Assembly: GCF_003065385.1 (NCBI RefSeq)
Contig: NZ_CP023277.1
Span: forward strand, 698,044-762,043
From: Polynucleobacter acidiphobus
GTDB taxonomy: Bacteria > Pseudomonadota > Gammaproteobacteria > Burkholderiales > Burkholderiaceae
Direction: 5' to 3'
Length of the DNA stretch: 64,000 nucleotides
The notes beneath the pieces are model-generated. The model was not told the origin of the DNA, did not search any database, and worked only from the letters and a program-made list of their open reading frames with translations. The translations under genes were made by a program, and so were the position numbers. Positions 1 through 8,503 of this stretch are shown piece by piece; position 1 is the stretch's first letter; each line of letters begins with the position of its first letter.

Positions 1-340
1 TGATTTTCTCGAGAACACGCCAATCCCCAGGGGCAGTCATGATCAAACGGTTCGGTTTAGATTGACCAGTGACCCTTAAAAGCTCACCCTCAAGCATTTG
101 GGTATTGCTAGGATCATCGAGCTTGCTGTAATGCAAGACAACTTTTTCTTGACGTAACGACTCTGCAAAATGCCGCATCGCACTAACAAATAATGCAATA
201 CGTTGCTTTGAAGACCAAATGTGGGTGGATTCTTCATCCACTTCTGCCATCCACACCGCATCTTGCTTAGGATCAAATCCATCAAACGCGCTCGCATCCC
301 GATTGAGCTGGTCGCCAAGAACGAGGATTAGGTTTCGCAT
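1..340 (-). CDS. Cryptochrome/photolyase-related protein (N-terminal part, cut by window edge)
   Basis: The minus-strand frame opens with ATG at 338-340 and runs without a stop off the left edge, giving the first 113 residues. The N-terminus contains LVLGDQLN at residues 6-13, the start of the Rossmann-like domain typical of the deoxyribodipyrimidine photolyase-related family (FeS-BCP group, the prokaryotic (6-4) photolyases such as PhrB). Family members use FAD and an iron-sulfur cluster to repair UV photoproducts or sense light; the FAD and cluster residues lie outside the window. It is divergent from the methyltransferase gene. Family assignment is fairly secure from the opening sequence; whether it repairs DNA or acts as a photoreceptor cannot be told. 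Confidence 0.8.
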   Translation of the reverse strand, partial: MRNLILVLGDQLNRDASAFDGFDPKQDAVWMAEVDEESTHIWSSKQRIALFVSAMRHFAESLRQEKVVLHYSKLDDPSNTQMLEGELLRVTGQSKPNRLIMTAPGDWRVLEKI

Positions 341-422
341 GACTTAGGAACCATAGACATTGAGGTGCGATTGATCATGAGATCAATTATCCTTGAAAGA
401 TTGATAACTTATTGTTAATGCC

Positions 423-1055
423 ATGACGAGTATTGATTTCAGTAAAGATGCAGCCCAATTCTGGGATAAACGTTTTTCTCAGTCCGAGTATGTGTTTGGT
501 AGAGAGCCAAATGCCTATTTAAAGATTCAGGCATCAAAGTATGTGAAGCCTGGTGCTAATGCCCTATGTGTCGCTGATGGTGAGGGGCGTAATAGTGTGT
601 GGTTAGCAAAGCAGGGAATGACGGTGGAGGCCTTTGATATATCGCCGGTAGCGGTAGAAAAAGCAAAGGAGTTAGCAAAACACGAACAAGTATCGGTTGC
701 CTTCAGTATTGCCAGTACCCATTCTTGGGAATGGAAACCCGAGCACTACGATTTGATCGCAGCTATTTTTATTCAGTTTGCAACCCCCAATATGCGCGTT
801 GATCTATTTGCCCAAATGCGCGATTCCTTAAAACCCGGCGGATATTTAATCCTTCAAGGCTATACGCCCAAGCAATTGGATTACAAGACTGGTGGCCCAC
901 CGAGCATTGACCACCTTTACACCACTGAATTAATTCAGGACCTCTTAAGAGGGATGGAGATCTGCGATTGGCAAGAATACGAAGCGGAAATCCATGAGGG
1001 TGAGGGGCACCGTGGAATGTCCGCTCTCATGGGCGTCGTCGCTCGCAAACGCTAA
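423..1055 (+). CDS. Class I SAM-dependent methyltransferase
   Basis: A 210-residue cytoplasmic protein with a single Rossmann methyltransferase domain. The SAM-binding motif I is seen as VADGEGRNS (residues 50-58), followed by an acidic residue in EAFDIS that would contact the ribose. The opening FWDKRFSQSEYVFGREPN resembles the TehB/thiopurine-type methyltransferase group often annotated as tellurite-resistance-like. The substrate cannot be read from sequence. It stands alone, divergent from the photolyase-like gene and convergent with trxC, with only 4 bases between the stops. Confidence 0.85.
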   Translation: MTSIDFSKDAAQFWDKRFSQSEYVFGREPNAYLKIQASKYVKPGANALCVADGEGRNSVWLAKQGMTVEAFDISPVAVEKAKELAKHEQVSVAFSIASTHSWEWKPEHYDLIAAIFIQFATPNMRVDLFAQMRDSLKPGGYLILQGYTPKQLDYKTGGPPSIDHLYTTELIQDLLRGMEICDWQEYEAEIHEGEGHRGMSALMGVVARKR

Positions 1056-1059
1056 GGTC

Positions 1060-1485
1060 TCACACGGTCAATTGCTGTTGGATATAGCGATCCAGATCTC
1101 CATGCCCTAGTGCGCCACTGACTCGATTCGTTTCTTTTCCACCCTTAAAGAATGCGAGGGTGGGGATAGATCGGATCCCAAACTGAGCAGCAATACCCTG
1201 TTCCTCCTCGGTATTGAGTTTCACAAACAAAACTTGATTGGTGTATTTTTTAGCAAGCTGATTGAAGGTGGGCGCAAACATTTTGCAAGGCCCACACCAT
1301 GGTGCCCAGAAATCCACGATAACGGGTATCTGAGTTTGTTGAATTAGCTCCCCAAAGTCACCTGTATTCGCCTCGATCGGTGCGGAGAAGAGGTCGTGCT
1401 GGCAACTACCGCAAATCGGCTTGCTAGCCACTTTTTCAGGGGATAAGCGGTTTAATTTGTTACATGACGGGCATTGAATCAGCAT
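1060..1485 (-). CDS. trxC: Thioredoxin 2 (zinc-finger thioredoxin TrxC)
   Basis: A 141-residue cytoplasmic disulfide reductase. The N-terminal extension carries two CxxC pairs (C5/C8 and C25/C28) that bind zinc in Trx2 proteins. The thioredoxin domain follows, with WCGPC at residues 63-67 and the cis-proline segment RSIPT. Known Trx2 proteins reduce target disulfides with electrons from thioredoxin reductase and are often induced by oxidative stress. Length matches E. coli TrxC. The start ATG at 1483-1485 is chosen because the first zinc-binding pair begins five residues later. Monocistronic, convergent with the methyltransferase gene. Confidence 0.95.
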   Translation of the reverse strand: MLIQCPSCNKLNRLSPEKVASKPICGSCQHDLFSAPIEANTGDFGELIQQTQIPVIVDFWAPWCGPCKMFAPTFNQLAKKYTNQVLFVKLNTEEEQGIAAQFGIRSIPTLAFFKGGKETNRVSGALGHGDLDRYIQQQLTV

Positions 1486-1547
1486 TTAGTTTGCTCCCCA
1501 ATCAGAAAGAATCAGCAAATTTTTCTAAAGAGTGCTAGGATTATTCC

Positions 1548-1898
1548 ATGGTAAAGCAACTCCTATTGACTCTTTTGGTCGCCATTCTGCCCATTCAATC
1601 TTGGGCGGTGGTGGATATGAGTCTGCAAAAAGAGGCTTTACAGTTTGGCAGTACATCGATTTCCTCCCAAGGCATCCATCATCCTTGCCACCAAGAGGTG
1701 GTACTAAATTCCGATGATCAGGGCACTGAAAGCAAGCAGACCAGTTGTTATGCTTGCAGTTTATGTATGGCCTTTGGTGCTACCTTAATCACTAATCCTA
1801 TTTTGCGCTTTGAATCACCAACGCAAAGTTTATTTACCGATCTTCAAAGATTTAGTAGTGAAGATCTTGTTTTAGGAATTAAGCCCCCGATTCTTTAA
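1548..1898 (+). CDS. Small periplasmic Cys/His-rich protein, CzcI/DUF2946-like
   Basis: A 116-residue protein with a clear signal peptide (hydrophobic residues 4-20 ending SWA). The mature part has a His/Cys patch HHPCHQE (residues 44-50) and a CxxCxxC motif (C67, C70, C73), and it ends in PPIL. This architecture (signal peptide, His cluster, Cys pair, proline-rich end) is like the small periplasmic proteins that head czc or copper operons, but I cannot match it to a named family with certainty. It is the first gene of a five-gene run with CusF-, MerP- and MerT-like proteins, so a role in binding or sensing a soft metal in the periplasm is inferred. No regulator is adjacent. Confidence 0.6.
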   Translation: MVKQLLLTLLVAILPIQSWAVVDMSLQKEALQFGSTSISSQGIHHPCHQEVVLNSDDQGTESKQTSCYACSLCMAFGATLITNPILRFESPTQSLFTDLQRFSSEDLVLGIKPPIL

Positions 1899-1952
1899 CT
1901 CCCTAGGATAAGTCCGCCCAAATTTTGGGCACCTTTTACTTTGGAGAGTTAA

Positions 1953-2234
1953 ATGAAATACCTTTTATTACTAATCGTTAGCCTGTTTTCCCTATCGGCT
2001 GCTGCAGCCTCAGAGTGGGTTAGGGCAGAAGTCGTTCGTGTGGATACCGCAAAACAGCGGATCGTTCTTAAGCATGAGCCGATTCCCAGTATCAAAATGC
2101 CGGCTATGACTATGCGCTTTGACGTGGTTAAAGAAGTGCCACTGGATTCGTATCGGCCTGGAGATCGTGTGCAATTTCAGTTTAAGGAAGCCGGTGGCAG
2201 TCTAGATGTCACCGCGCTGGAGAAGCTGAAATGA
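1953..2234 (+). CDS. CusF-like periplasmic copper-binding protein
   Basis: A 93-residue protein with a signal peptide (about residues 1-19) and one small beta-barrel domain of the CusF/CusX family (PF11604). The metal site is visible: H41 in KHEP and M52/M54 in MPAMTMRF. The tryptophan that caps the metal in E. coli CusF is replaced by M49, a change expected to give a site with an additional thioether ligand. CusF carries Cu(I)/Ag(I) to the CusCBA pump; here no pump is adjacent, and the partner may be the MerP/MerT-like pair downstream. A good ribosome site (GGAG) precedes the ATG. It overlaps the next gene by 4 bases. Confidence 0.85.
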   Translation: MKYLLLLIVSLFSLSAAAASEWVRAEVVRVDTAKQRIVLKHEPIPSIKMPAMTMRFDVVKEVPLDSYRPGDRVQFQFKEAGGSLDVTALEKLK

Positions 2235-2875
2235 ATCGACTCTCCCAACTCCTATTGCTTGGGATATCTGTGTTAGCTAGTCAGGTAAGTGCTGCCCCCA
2301 TGGGGTTTAAGAACAGCTGGATGATCATGGGGGACTTCTCGAAGACCTACCAAGAGTTTGCTGTGAACTATGCAACTACAGCGAACGATGCATTTGGGTT
2401 CTCGACTAGCGCAATGCAGACCGATAACTCGGTATCGAAACAGCAAAATGCTGAGGCAGTCTATACCCGTAAGCTCGCGCGCTGGAATATGCCCGAAGCA
2501 CAAGCCAATATTTGGTTTATTGGTGGGTTGGGCGCTACAACGGGTAACACCTTTGTGGGAACTAAGGCAATGGCCTCTCCAGGTATTCAGGTGGATTATG
2601 AAACCACTCGGTTTTATTCCATGGCATCGGCCCGAGTGTATGCCGCGGAGGGGGCAACTAGCAATATCACGACGGCACGATTGGGAGCGTCATTTTATGA
2701 AGTTGATTATGACGAGGCTCAACCTTGGCTGGTGATTGAGGCGAGGCGGATGACCTTTGTCTCTAAGCAGTATGAATTCACCCCGATGTTACGAGTGATT
2801 CATAACCGTTATTTCGTGGAAGCAGGTGCCAATTTATCAGGACAGTGGCGCTTTAACTTTATGTACAACTATTAG
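2231..2875 (+). CDS. Putative outer-membrane beta-barrel protein of the metal operon
   Basis: A 214-residue protein with a signal peptide (cleavage near VSAAP, residues 20-23). The mature part is rich in alternating polar/aromatic segments and ends in FNFMYNY, a C-terminal aromatic that fits a beta-barrel outer-membrane protein. I do not recognise a characterised family. Translationally coupled to the CusF-like gene (ATGA overlap) and followed after 7 bases by the MerP-like gene, so it very likely works with these periplasmic metal-binding proteins, perhaps as a porin-like or surface component. The function is not known. Confidence 0.6.
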   Translation: MNRLSQLLLLGISVLASQVSAAPMGFKNSWMIMGDFSKTYQEFAVNYATTANDAFGFSTSAMQTDNSVSKQQNAEAVYTRKLARWNMPEAQANIWFIGGLGATTGNTFVGTKAMASPGIQVDYETTRFYSMASARVYAAEGATSNITTARLGASFYEVDYDEAQPWLVIEARRMTFVSKQYEFTPMLRVIHNRYFVEAGANLSGQWRFNFMYNY

Positions 2876-2882
2876 GAGAATC

Positions 2883-3212
2883 ATGATGAAATCAATTTAT
2901 TCCATTCTATTTATTGCACTCATGGGTTTGGGGTCTGCAGCACATGCCAGTATGAAGGTGACGGTAAACGGTATGGTGTGCTCCTTCTGTGCCCAAGGAA
3001 TTGAGAAGAGCATTTCGAAGATGGGTGAAACTAAGGCAGTGTTTGTAGACCTCAAGAATAAGGTCGTCGTCATTGAGCCCAAAGAAGGAAAAACACTCAA
3101 TGAGAAAGAAATTTCTGCCGAGATTAAAGATGCGGGCTACGATGTAGTGAAGATTGAGACCATTCCGCAGACCGTTGCGCAATTTAGAGCTCAGCAGAAA
3201 GAGAAGAAATGA
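2883..3212 (+). CDS. MerP-like periplasmic heavy-metal-associated (HMA) domain protein
   Basis: The protein has 109 residues when started at the ATG at 2883, which follows an AGGAG site and gives a proper signal peptide (MMKSIYSILF... ending AHA). The earlier in-frame start at 2826 lies inside the upstream gene and is rejected. One HMA domain follows, with the metal motif MVCSFC (the GMxCxxC family pattern). MerP and related periplasmic chaperones bind Hg(II) or Cu(I) through these two cysteines and pass the ion to a membrane partner. It overlaps the MerT-like gene by 4 bases, so the pair is coupled. No mercuric reductase is near, which makes a copper role as likely as mercury. Confidence 0.85.
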   Translation: MMKSIYSILFIALMGLGSAAHASMKVTVNGMVCSFCAQGIEKSISKMGETKAVFVDLKNKVVVIEPKEGKTLNEKEISAEIKDAGYDVVKIETIPQTVAQFRAQQKEKK

Positions 3213-3598
3213 CCACCGATGGTTTACAGGAATCAAAATCGGGATTTATCAGCTCGGTCATTACCTTACTGGCAAGCTCCAGCACGCTCATCTGCTGCGC
3301 GATTCCTGCGCTACTGGTTAGCTTGGGTGCTGGGGCTGCGCTGGCCTCATTGGTTGCGGTTTTCCCTCAAATCGTTTGGATTAGTGAAAATAAAGAAGCT
3401 ATCTTTGCGATCAGTGCTTTGCTAATGGTGCTCGGTGGAATTTTGCAGTGGCGGAATCGCAATGCACCTTGCCCAGTTAACCCAGCACTGCGCGACGCCT
3501 GTCTAAAAACCCGAAAAAATTCTTTGCGGATTTACTGGTTTAGCGTAATTCTGCTACTAATTGGGGCTTGGTTTGCATTCATCCAACCCTTGATCTAA
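3209..3598 (+). CDS. MerT-like inner-membrane metal transport protein
   Basis: A 129-residue membrane protein with about three hydrophobic segments. The first carries a vicinal Cys pair (LICCAIPALL), as in MerT, and a second pair of cysteines sits in the loop NAPCPVNPALRDAC before the last membrane segment. MerT takes Hg(II) from MerP and moves it to the cytoplasm. The coupling to an HMA protein fits such a hand-off. The operon ends here at the hairpin terminator just downstream. The metal is not established; the absence of merA and merR argues against a classic mercury operon. Confidence 0.7.
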   Translation: MTTDGLQESKSGFISSVITLLASSSTLICCAIPALLVSLGAGAALASLVAVFPQIVWISENKEAIFAISALLMVLGGILQWRNRNAPCPVNPALRDACLKTRKNSLRIYWFSVILLLIGAWFAFIQPLI

Positions 3599-3602
3599 TC
3601 GA

Positions 3603-3639
3603 TTGACCCAATTCGTTTGATTGATTTGGGTCAATTTTT
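3603..3639 (+). terminator. Rho-independent terminator of the metal-handling operon
   Basis: A perfect 9-bp inverted repeat, TTGACCCAA (3603-3611) and TTGGGTCAA (3626-3634), has a 14-base loop and is followed by TTTTT. It lies 4 bases after the stop of the MerT-like gene and separates that operon from the Mrp operon. Confidence 0.8.
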
Positions 3640-3794
3640 GATAAAGACCAGCGCATCTTTGGAAAGGCCTACAAGGATTCGGTCTTTTTAGGGCCTGATC
3701 TTTGTTATCATCCAAGATGGTTTTATCGTAGGTCAGGCATTGATTGCCGGCTTGTGATGCGTGCTTTGATCACCCCAACAGTGACATTTGCTTT

Positions 3795-6572
3795 ATGACC
3801 TTATTGACGATTATTTTATTGCCACTGCTTGTTGGAACAACCTTGGCTTTGTTGGCTGCTCGCTTTAGTCGAGTAGCCTCTGCTTGGGCCGTGGCAGGGG
3901 TCACAGCGACTAGTCTTGGACTGCTACTCAGTTATAGCAGTCGTATCTTTAGTGGTGAAAAGATCATCGCGAAGTACACCTGGCTTCCCGAGCTTGGTAT
4001 TGATTTTGCCTTTCGTCTCGATGGACTTGCTTATTTATTTGCTCTTCTGATTCTGTGTATTGGCTTACTGATTATTTTGTATGCCAAATACTATTTATCC
4101 GATACCGATCCCATTGGTAAGTTTTATGCCTACCTCATGCTCTTTATGGCAGCGATGTTGGGGATTGTTCTAACTGAGAACATTTTGCTCACAATTGTTT
4201 TTTGGGAGCTCACCAGTATTTCATCATTCTTGTTGATTGGATATTGGAACTTTAAGTCTGAGTCTCGACGTGGGGCTCGCATGGCTTTAACAGTGACCGG
4301 TGGCGGAGGCTTAGCAATGCTTGCCGGTTTCTTATTGCTGGGGCATGTGGCTGGCACCTATGAGTTATCCGGGATCTTTGCCGCACGCGAGACCATTCAA
4401 TCAAGCCCGCTTTACTTGCCGATCTTAATCTTAATTTTGTTGGGCGTATTTACAAAATCAGCACAATTCCCATTCCACTTTTGGTTACCGCAGGCTATGG
4501 CGGCCCCAACTCCTGTATCGGCCTATCTGCACTCGGCCACGATGGTGAAAGCAGGGGTTTTCATGTTGGCCCGTTTATATCCAGCCTTAGGTGGTACCTA
4601 CGATTTTGAAATCATTGTTTCAGTGATTGGCTTAATCACGATGGCATTCGCTGCTTATGTGGCCATCTTTAAGCACGATTTAAAAGGACTCTTGGCGTAT
4701 TCCACGATCAGCCATCTCGGACTGATTATCTTTTTGATTGGCTTAAGTTCGCCGCTCTCAGCTGCGGCAGCGGTCTTTCATATCATCAACCATGCGACCT
4801 TCAAGGCGTCGCTATTCATGGTAGCAGGCATCATTGACCACGAGTGCGGAACCCGCGATATGCGCCGTTTGCGAGGGCTCTATAAGTTCATGCCCTACAC
4901 CGCAACGCTGGCGATGGTGGCTGCAGCCTCGATGGCGGGCATCCCATTATTTAATGGGTTCTTATCCAAAGAGATGTTCTTTACAGAGTCTTTGACCTTA
5001 TCGCATCTTGGATGGTTTGGTGTGATCGCACCAGTGGTAGTAACCTTTGGGGGAATGTGTAGCGTTGCCTACTCCGCACGCTTTGTACACAACGTGTTCT
5101 TTAATGGCACAGCCAAAGATTTGCCTCATACTCCGCATGAGCCACCGCGCTTCATGAAGATCCCAGTTGAGTTATTAGTGGTGATTTGTATTGCTGTTGG
5201 CGTATTACCAGCGATTACCGTAGCGCCTCTCGTATTCCTGGCTGCTTACGACGTCTTTGGTGGCCCAATTCCTCCCTATACGATTGCAATTTGGCATGGA
5301 TTTAATACACCGCTCATCATGAGCATCATTGCTGTATTCGGCGGAGTCGTGATGTTCTGGTTATTACAGCATCGCTTTAATTTGCATTTGCATGCACCCA
5401 AAGAGTTAAACGGCACGCGGATTTTTGTGCACTTTATTGAGTCCTTACTAGGCACTGCCCGTTGGATCACCCGGACCATCCAGAATGGCTCCTTGCAACG
5501 CTATCTTGCTGTCTTGATTGCTGCGGTTCTTCTAATTGGATTGTGGCCATTCATGCAATATGGCTACACCACGGGCGATGCTTCTCTGACCCCAGCTAAT
5601 CCAGTAGCCATCGTGATTTGGGCCATTGCTGTCTTGGCTGCGATTGCAACTGCCGTGGTTCATCGTCACCGTTTAACGGCAGTGATCTTAGTTGGGGTGG
5701 TGGGGTTGGCAACCGCGCTGACTTTTGCGTATTTCTCGGCACCGGATTTGGCCCTAACGCAGTTATCGGTGGAAGTGGTAAGCACCGCGCTCATGCTAAT
5801 GGCCTTAGCTTTGATTCCTCGTAATGGTCCTAAGGAGTCTAGCTCAAGCCGCAGAACCCGTGACATTGTTTTATCAATTCTGGCAGGCGCTGGGGTATCC
5901 GCTTTACTGTGGGCGGTATTAACTCGACCCCATGAATCAATTGCCTGGTATTACTTGGCACAAAGTGTGCCATTGGGCGGTGGTAGCAATGTGGTGAACG
6001 TAATCCTGGTCGACTTCCGGGGCTTTGATACCTTTGGTGAAATCATCGTTCTTGGGATTGCGGCAATTGGCGCATTGAGTCTGATGGATGGATTAAAAAT
6101 CGAGCGTCAACTACTACCAGGTTCATTAAATTCCGTGATGCTCTCGGTTGCAGCCCGAACTCTCTTGCCCTTTGCGGTTCTGGTTAGTGTTTATATCTTC
6201 TTGCGTGGCCATAATCTGCCAGGTGGGGGATTCATTGCGGGATTGATTACATCGGTTGCTTTAGTGATGCAGTACATGGCCGGCGGACTAGTTGCAACAT
6301 CTGCCAAGCTCAAAATGGATTTCCCCAAGCTGATTGGTAGTGGTGTGCTGATTGCCGGAATCACTGGACTCGGAAGCTTTATCTTTGGGGCAGGATTCTT
6401 GACGAGCACCTACGGTTACCCGGCCTTACCCCTCATTGGAAAAATTCCACTTGCGAGTGCGGCAGCTTTTGATCTAGGGGTCTATCTCACCGTCGTTGGG
6501 GCAACCTTGTTAACCATCTCTGCGCTCTCAGGCGCAAGCCAACGGGATTCCAACGCGAAAGGGATCGCCTAG
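3795..6572 (+). CDS. mrpA: Mrp/Mnh antiporter subunit A fused to subunit B
   Basis: A large polytopic protein of 925 residues from the ATG at 3795; a TTG 51 bases upstream would add a polar, non-membrane start and is less likely. The first ~650 residues are the NuoL/MrpA proton-conducting module, with WELTSISSFLLIGYW and FTKSAQFPFHFWLP carrying the conserved Glu and Lys of the proton path. A DUF4040-like segment follows (ALTFAYFSAPDLALTQLSVE), then the MrpB domain in the last ~200 residues (FLRGHNLPGGGFIAGLI). Fusion of A and B is the group-2 Mrp arrangement. Mrp complexes exchange cytoplasmic Na+ (or K+) for protons and support alkali and salt tolerance. First gene of mrpA/B-C-D-E-F-G. Confidence 0.95.
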   Translation: MTLLTIILLPLLVGTTLALLAARFSRVASAWAVAGVTATSLGLLLSYSSRIFSGEKIIAKYTWLPELGIDFAFRLDGLAYLFALLILCIGLLIILYAKYYLSDTDPIGKFYAYLMLFMAAMLGIVLTENILLTIVFWELTSISSFLLIGYWNFKSESRRGARMALTVTGGGGLAMLAGFLLLGHVAGTYELSGIFAARETIQSSPLYLPILILILLGVFTKSAQFPFHFWLPQAMAAPTPVSAYLHSATMVKAGVFMLARLYPALGGTYDFEIIVSVIGLITMAFAAYVAIFKHDLKGLLAYSTISHLGLIIFLIGLSSPLSAAAAVFHIINHATFKASLFMVAGIIDHECGTRDMRRLRGLYKFMPYTATLAMVAAASMAGIPLFNGFLSKEMFFTESLTLSHLGWFGVIAPVVVTFGGMCSVAYSARFVHNVFFNGTAKDLPHTPHEPPRFMKIPVELLVVICIAVGVLPAITVAPLVFLAAYDVFGGPIPPYTIAIWHGFNTPLIMSIIAVFGGVVMFWLLQHRFNLHLHAPKELNGTRIFVHFIESLLGTARWITRTIQNGSLQRYLAVLIAAVLLIGLWPFMQYGYTTGDASLTPANPVAIVIWAIAVLAAIATAVVHRHRLTAVILVGVVGLATALTFAYFSAPDLALTQLSVEVVSTALMLMALALIPRNGPKESSSSRRTRDIVLSILAGAGVSALLWAVLTRPHESIAWYYLAQSVPLGGGSNVVNVILVDFRGFDTFGEIIVLGIAAIGALSLMDGLKIERQLLPGSLNSVMLSVAARTLLPFAVLVSVYIFLRGHNLPGGGFIAGLITSVALVMQYMAGGLVATSAKLKMDFPKLIGSGVLIAGITGLGSFIFGAGFLTSTYGYPALPLIGKIPLASAAAFDLGVYLTVVGATLLTISALSGASQRDSNAKGIA

Positions 6573-6965
6573 ATGGAACTTTTGCTTGCATCCGCCTTAG
6601 GCATTGTGACTGCGTGCGCGGTGTATCTGATGCTACGTGGACGAACCTTCTCCGTAGTTCTCGGCCTATCACTACTCGGTTATGCCATCAACCTCTTTAT
6701 CTTTGCAATGGGTCGTCTCACCAGTGGTAAGCCTCCCGTGATTGATCAAGCCGTATCGTCTTATGCCGATCCGATTCCTCAAGCGCTTGTATTAACGGCC
6801 ATTGTGATTGGTTTTGGAATGACTGGTTTTATTGTGGAATTAGCCTTACGGGCTCGGAATGACACTAAATCCGATCACGTGGATGGTGAGGAGCCGGGTA
6901 AAGGTTCAAGCTCAGAGTCAGATCAAGAGCCAAGTGCCAAGCATAAGGAAGAGCAGGGATCATGA
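6573..6965 (+). CDS. mrpC: Mrp antiporter subunit C
   Basis: A 130-residue NuoK-like subunit with three membrane helices. ALVLTAIVIGFG in the third helix is the family signature. It starts directly after the mrpA stop (TAG then ATG). The last ~30 residues form a strongly charged, Ser/Glu-rich cytoplasmic tail that most MrpC proteins have only in shorter form. It overlaps mrpD by 4 bases, so the subunits are made together. Confidence 0.93.
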   Translation: MELLLASALGIVTACAVYLMLRGRTFSVVLGLSLLGYAINLFIFAMGRLTSGKPPVIDQAVSSYADPIPQALVLTAIVIGFGMTGFIVELALRARNDTKSDHVDGEEPGKGSSSESDQEPSAKHKEEQGS

Positions 6966-8503
6966 GTCACCTTCTTGTGCTGCCGATTGTCTTGCCTGCG
7001 CTTACAGCGGCTCTATTACTTCTCATGGGGCGCCAACTCGCAATTAGTCGCGTGATTAGTTTTGTTGCTAGTGCATTATTGCTACTCATCGGAATCCAAT
7101 TATTTCAGGATGCGAATAGCGGGGCGATTCAGACCTATGTATTGGGTGATTGGGCTGCACCGTTTGGCATCGTATTAGTTCTGGATCGTTTATCAGGATT
7201 AATGGTATTGCTGACCTCGATTGTGGCAATTGCTGCACTGTTTTATGCGATGCAGGGCTGGGACCAGCGTGGTAAGTACTTTCATGCTTTATTTCAGTTT
7301 CAATTGATGGGCATCAATGGGGCGTTCTTAACCGGCGACTTATTTAACCTATTCGTTTTCTTTGAAGTCTTATTAATCGCCTCCTATTGCTTATTAGTTT
7401 ATGGATTTGGTGAGCGCCGTTTGCGGGCAGCGGTTCACTATGTGGTGATTAACCTGACTGGTTCTGCCTTATTCTTAATTGGGGTCAGCATTCTATATGG
7501 TCTGACTGGCACCTTAAATATGGCCCAGTTGGCAGAGCGGATTGCTAGTTCAGCCGCGGACGACATCGCCTTGATACGTTCAGCTAGTTTATTGCTAATC
7601 GCTGTCTTCGGAATTAAAGCAGCACTATTTCCTCTGTATTTCTGGCTTCCCAATGCCTACTCGAGTGCATCGGCACCGGTTGCTGCCTTGTTTGCCATCA
7701 TGACCAAGATTGGTATCTATGCCATTTTCCGCTTTAACAGCTTGATATTTGGTGGCTCTGAGGGCGTGACGGCTGATATCACTAGCCCTTGGCTGATGCC
7801 TGTGGCTATGTTGACCCTGATACTTGGGGGATTGGGTGCATTGGCTGCAAAGCGTCTTTTAGAGCTAATTGCTTACTTAACGGTGGCATCCGTTGGAATG
7901 ATCTTGATGGCCTATTCGATTGGCAATCAGGCTTCGTTCTCAGGGGCCTTGTTTTACATGGTCCACAGCACCTTAATTTCAGCGGCACTCTTTTTGCTAG
8001 CCGAGATGATCGGACAGGCGAGGGGATCGATCGAGGAAAAACTTCAAACGGGGCCGCTCATGAAGCAGGGGGTTGCCTTGGGAATCGCCGTTCTAATTGC
8101 TGGGGCAATTGCGATTGGTCTACCTCTGTCATCTGGCTTCTTGGCAAAGCTAATGATCTTACAAAGCGCAACATTAAATCCACACATGCCATTGATTTGG
8201 ACCCTCATCTTGCTAGCAAGTTTTATTGGCTTAATTGGTTTATCTCGGGCCGGAAGCACCTTGTTCTGGAAAACATCCCATGTATATGCCGCTGATGCGC
8301 ATTCCCCAAGTTTTGGTCAGTGGTTGCCGATTCTTTTCTTACTCGGTGCAAGTTTATTGATGGTGGTTTATGCGGCCCCCTTAAAGCAAATAACCGATCA
8401 AACCGCTGCACAAATGAAAGCGCCACAACGCTATATTGAAGCGGTGGTTGGCCAAACTGCAGATCGTGCACCGCGGGCCTTGCCACGGGAGTTGAGACCA
8501 TGA
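6962..8503 (+). CDS. mrpD: Mrp antiporter subunit D
   Basis: A 513-residue NuoM/N-like proton-conducting subunit with about 14 membrane helices. FFEVLLIASYCLLVYG holds the conserved Glu of helix 5, and FGIKAALFPLYFWLPNAY holds the conserved Lys of helix 7. It pairs with the MrpA part to form the ion-exchange core. The start ATG overlaps the mrpC stop (ATGA) and its own stop overlaps mrpE. Confidence 0.95.
   Translation: MSHLLVLPIVLPALTAALLLLMGRQLAISRVISFVASALLLLIGIQLFQDANSGAIQTYVLGDWAAPFGIVLVLDRLSGLMVLLTSIVAIAALFYAMQGWDQRGKYFHALFQFQLMGINGAFLTGDLFNLFVFFEVLLIASYCLLVYGFGERRLRAAVHYVVINLTGSALFLIGVSILYGLTGTLNMAQLAERIASSAADDIALIRSASLLLIAVFGIKAALFPLYFWLPNAYSSASAPVAALFAIMTKIGIYAIFRFNSLIFGGSEGVTADITSPWLMPVAMLTLILGGLGALAAKRLLELIAYLTVASVGMILMAYSIGNQASFSGALFYMVHSTLISAALFLLAEMIGQARGSIEEKLQTGPLMKQGVALGIAVLIAGAIAIGLPLSSGFLAKLMILQSATLNPHMPLIWTLILLASFIGLIGLSRAGSTLFWKTSHVYAADAHSPSFGQWLPILFLLGASLLMVVYAAPLKQITDQTAAQMKAPQRYIEAVVGQTADRAPRALPRELRP

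Noticed and set aside
2883..3598. A mercury resistance (mer) operon
   Set aside because: Only MerP- and MerT-like proteins are present; there is no MerA or MerR and the neighbours are CusF-like and barrel-like, so mercury specificity is not supported.
3744..3794. TTG start 17 codons upstream for the MrpA-MrpB gene
   Set aside because: It adds a short Cys/Asp-rich polar stretch not expected before the first MrpA helix; the ATG at 3795 begins directly with the conserved membrane segment.
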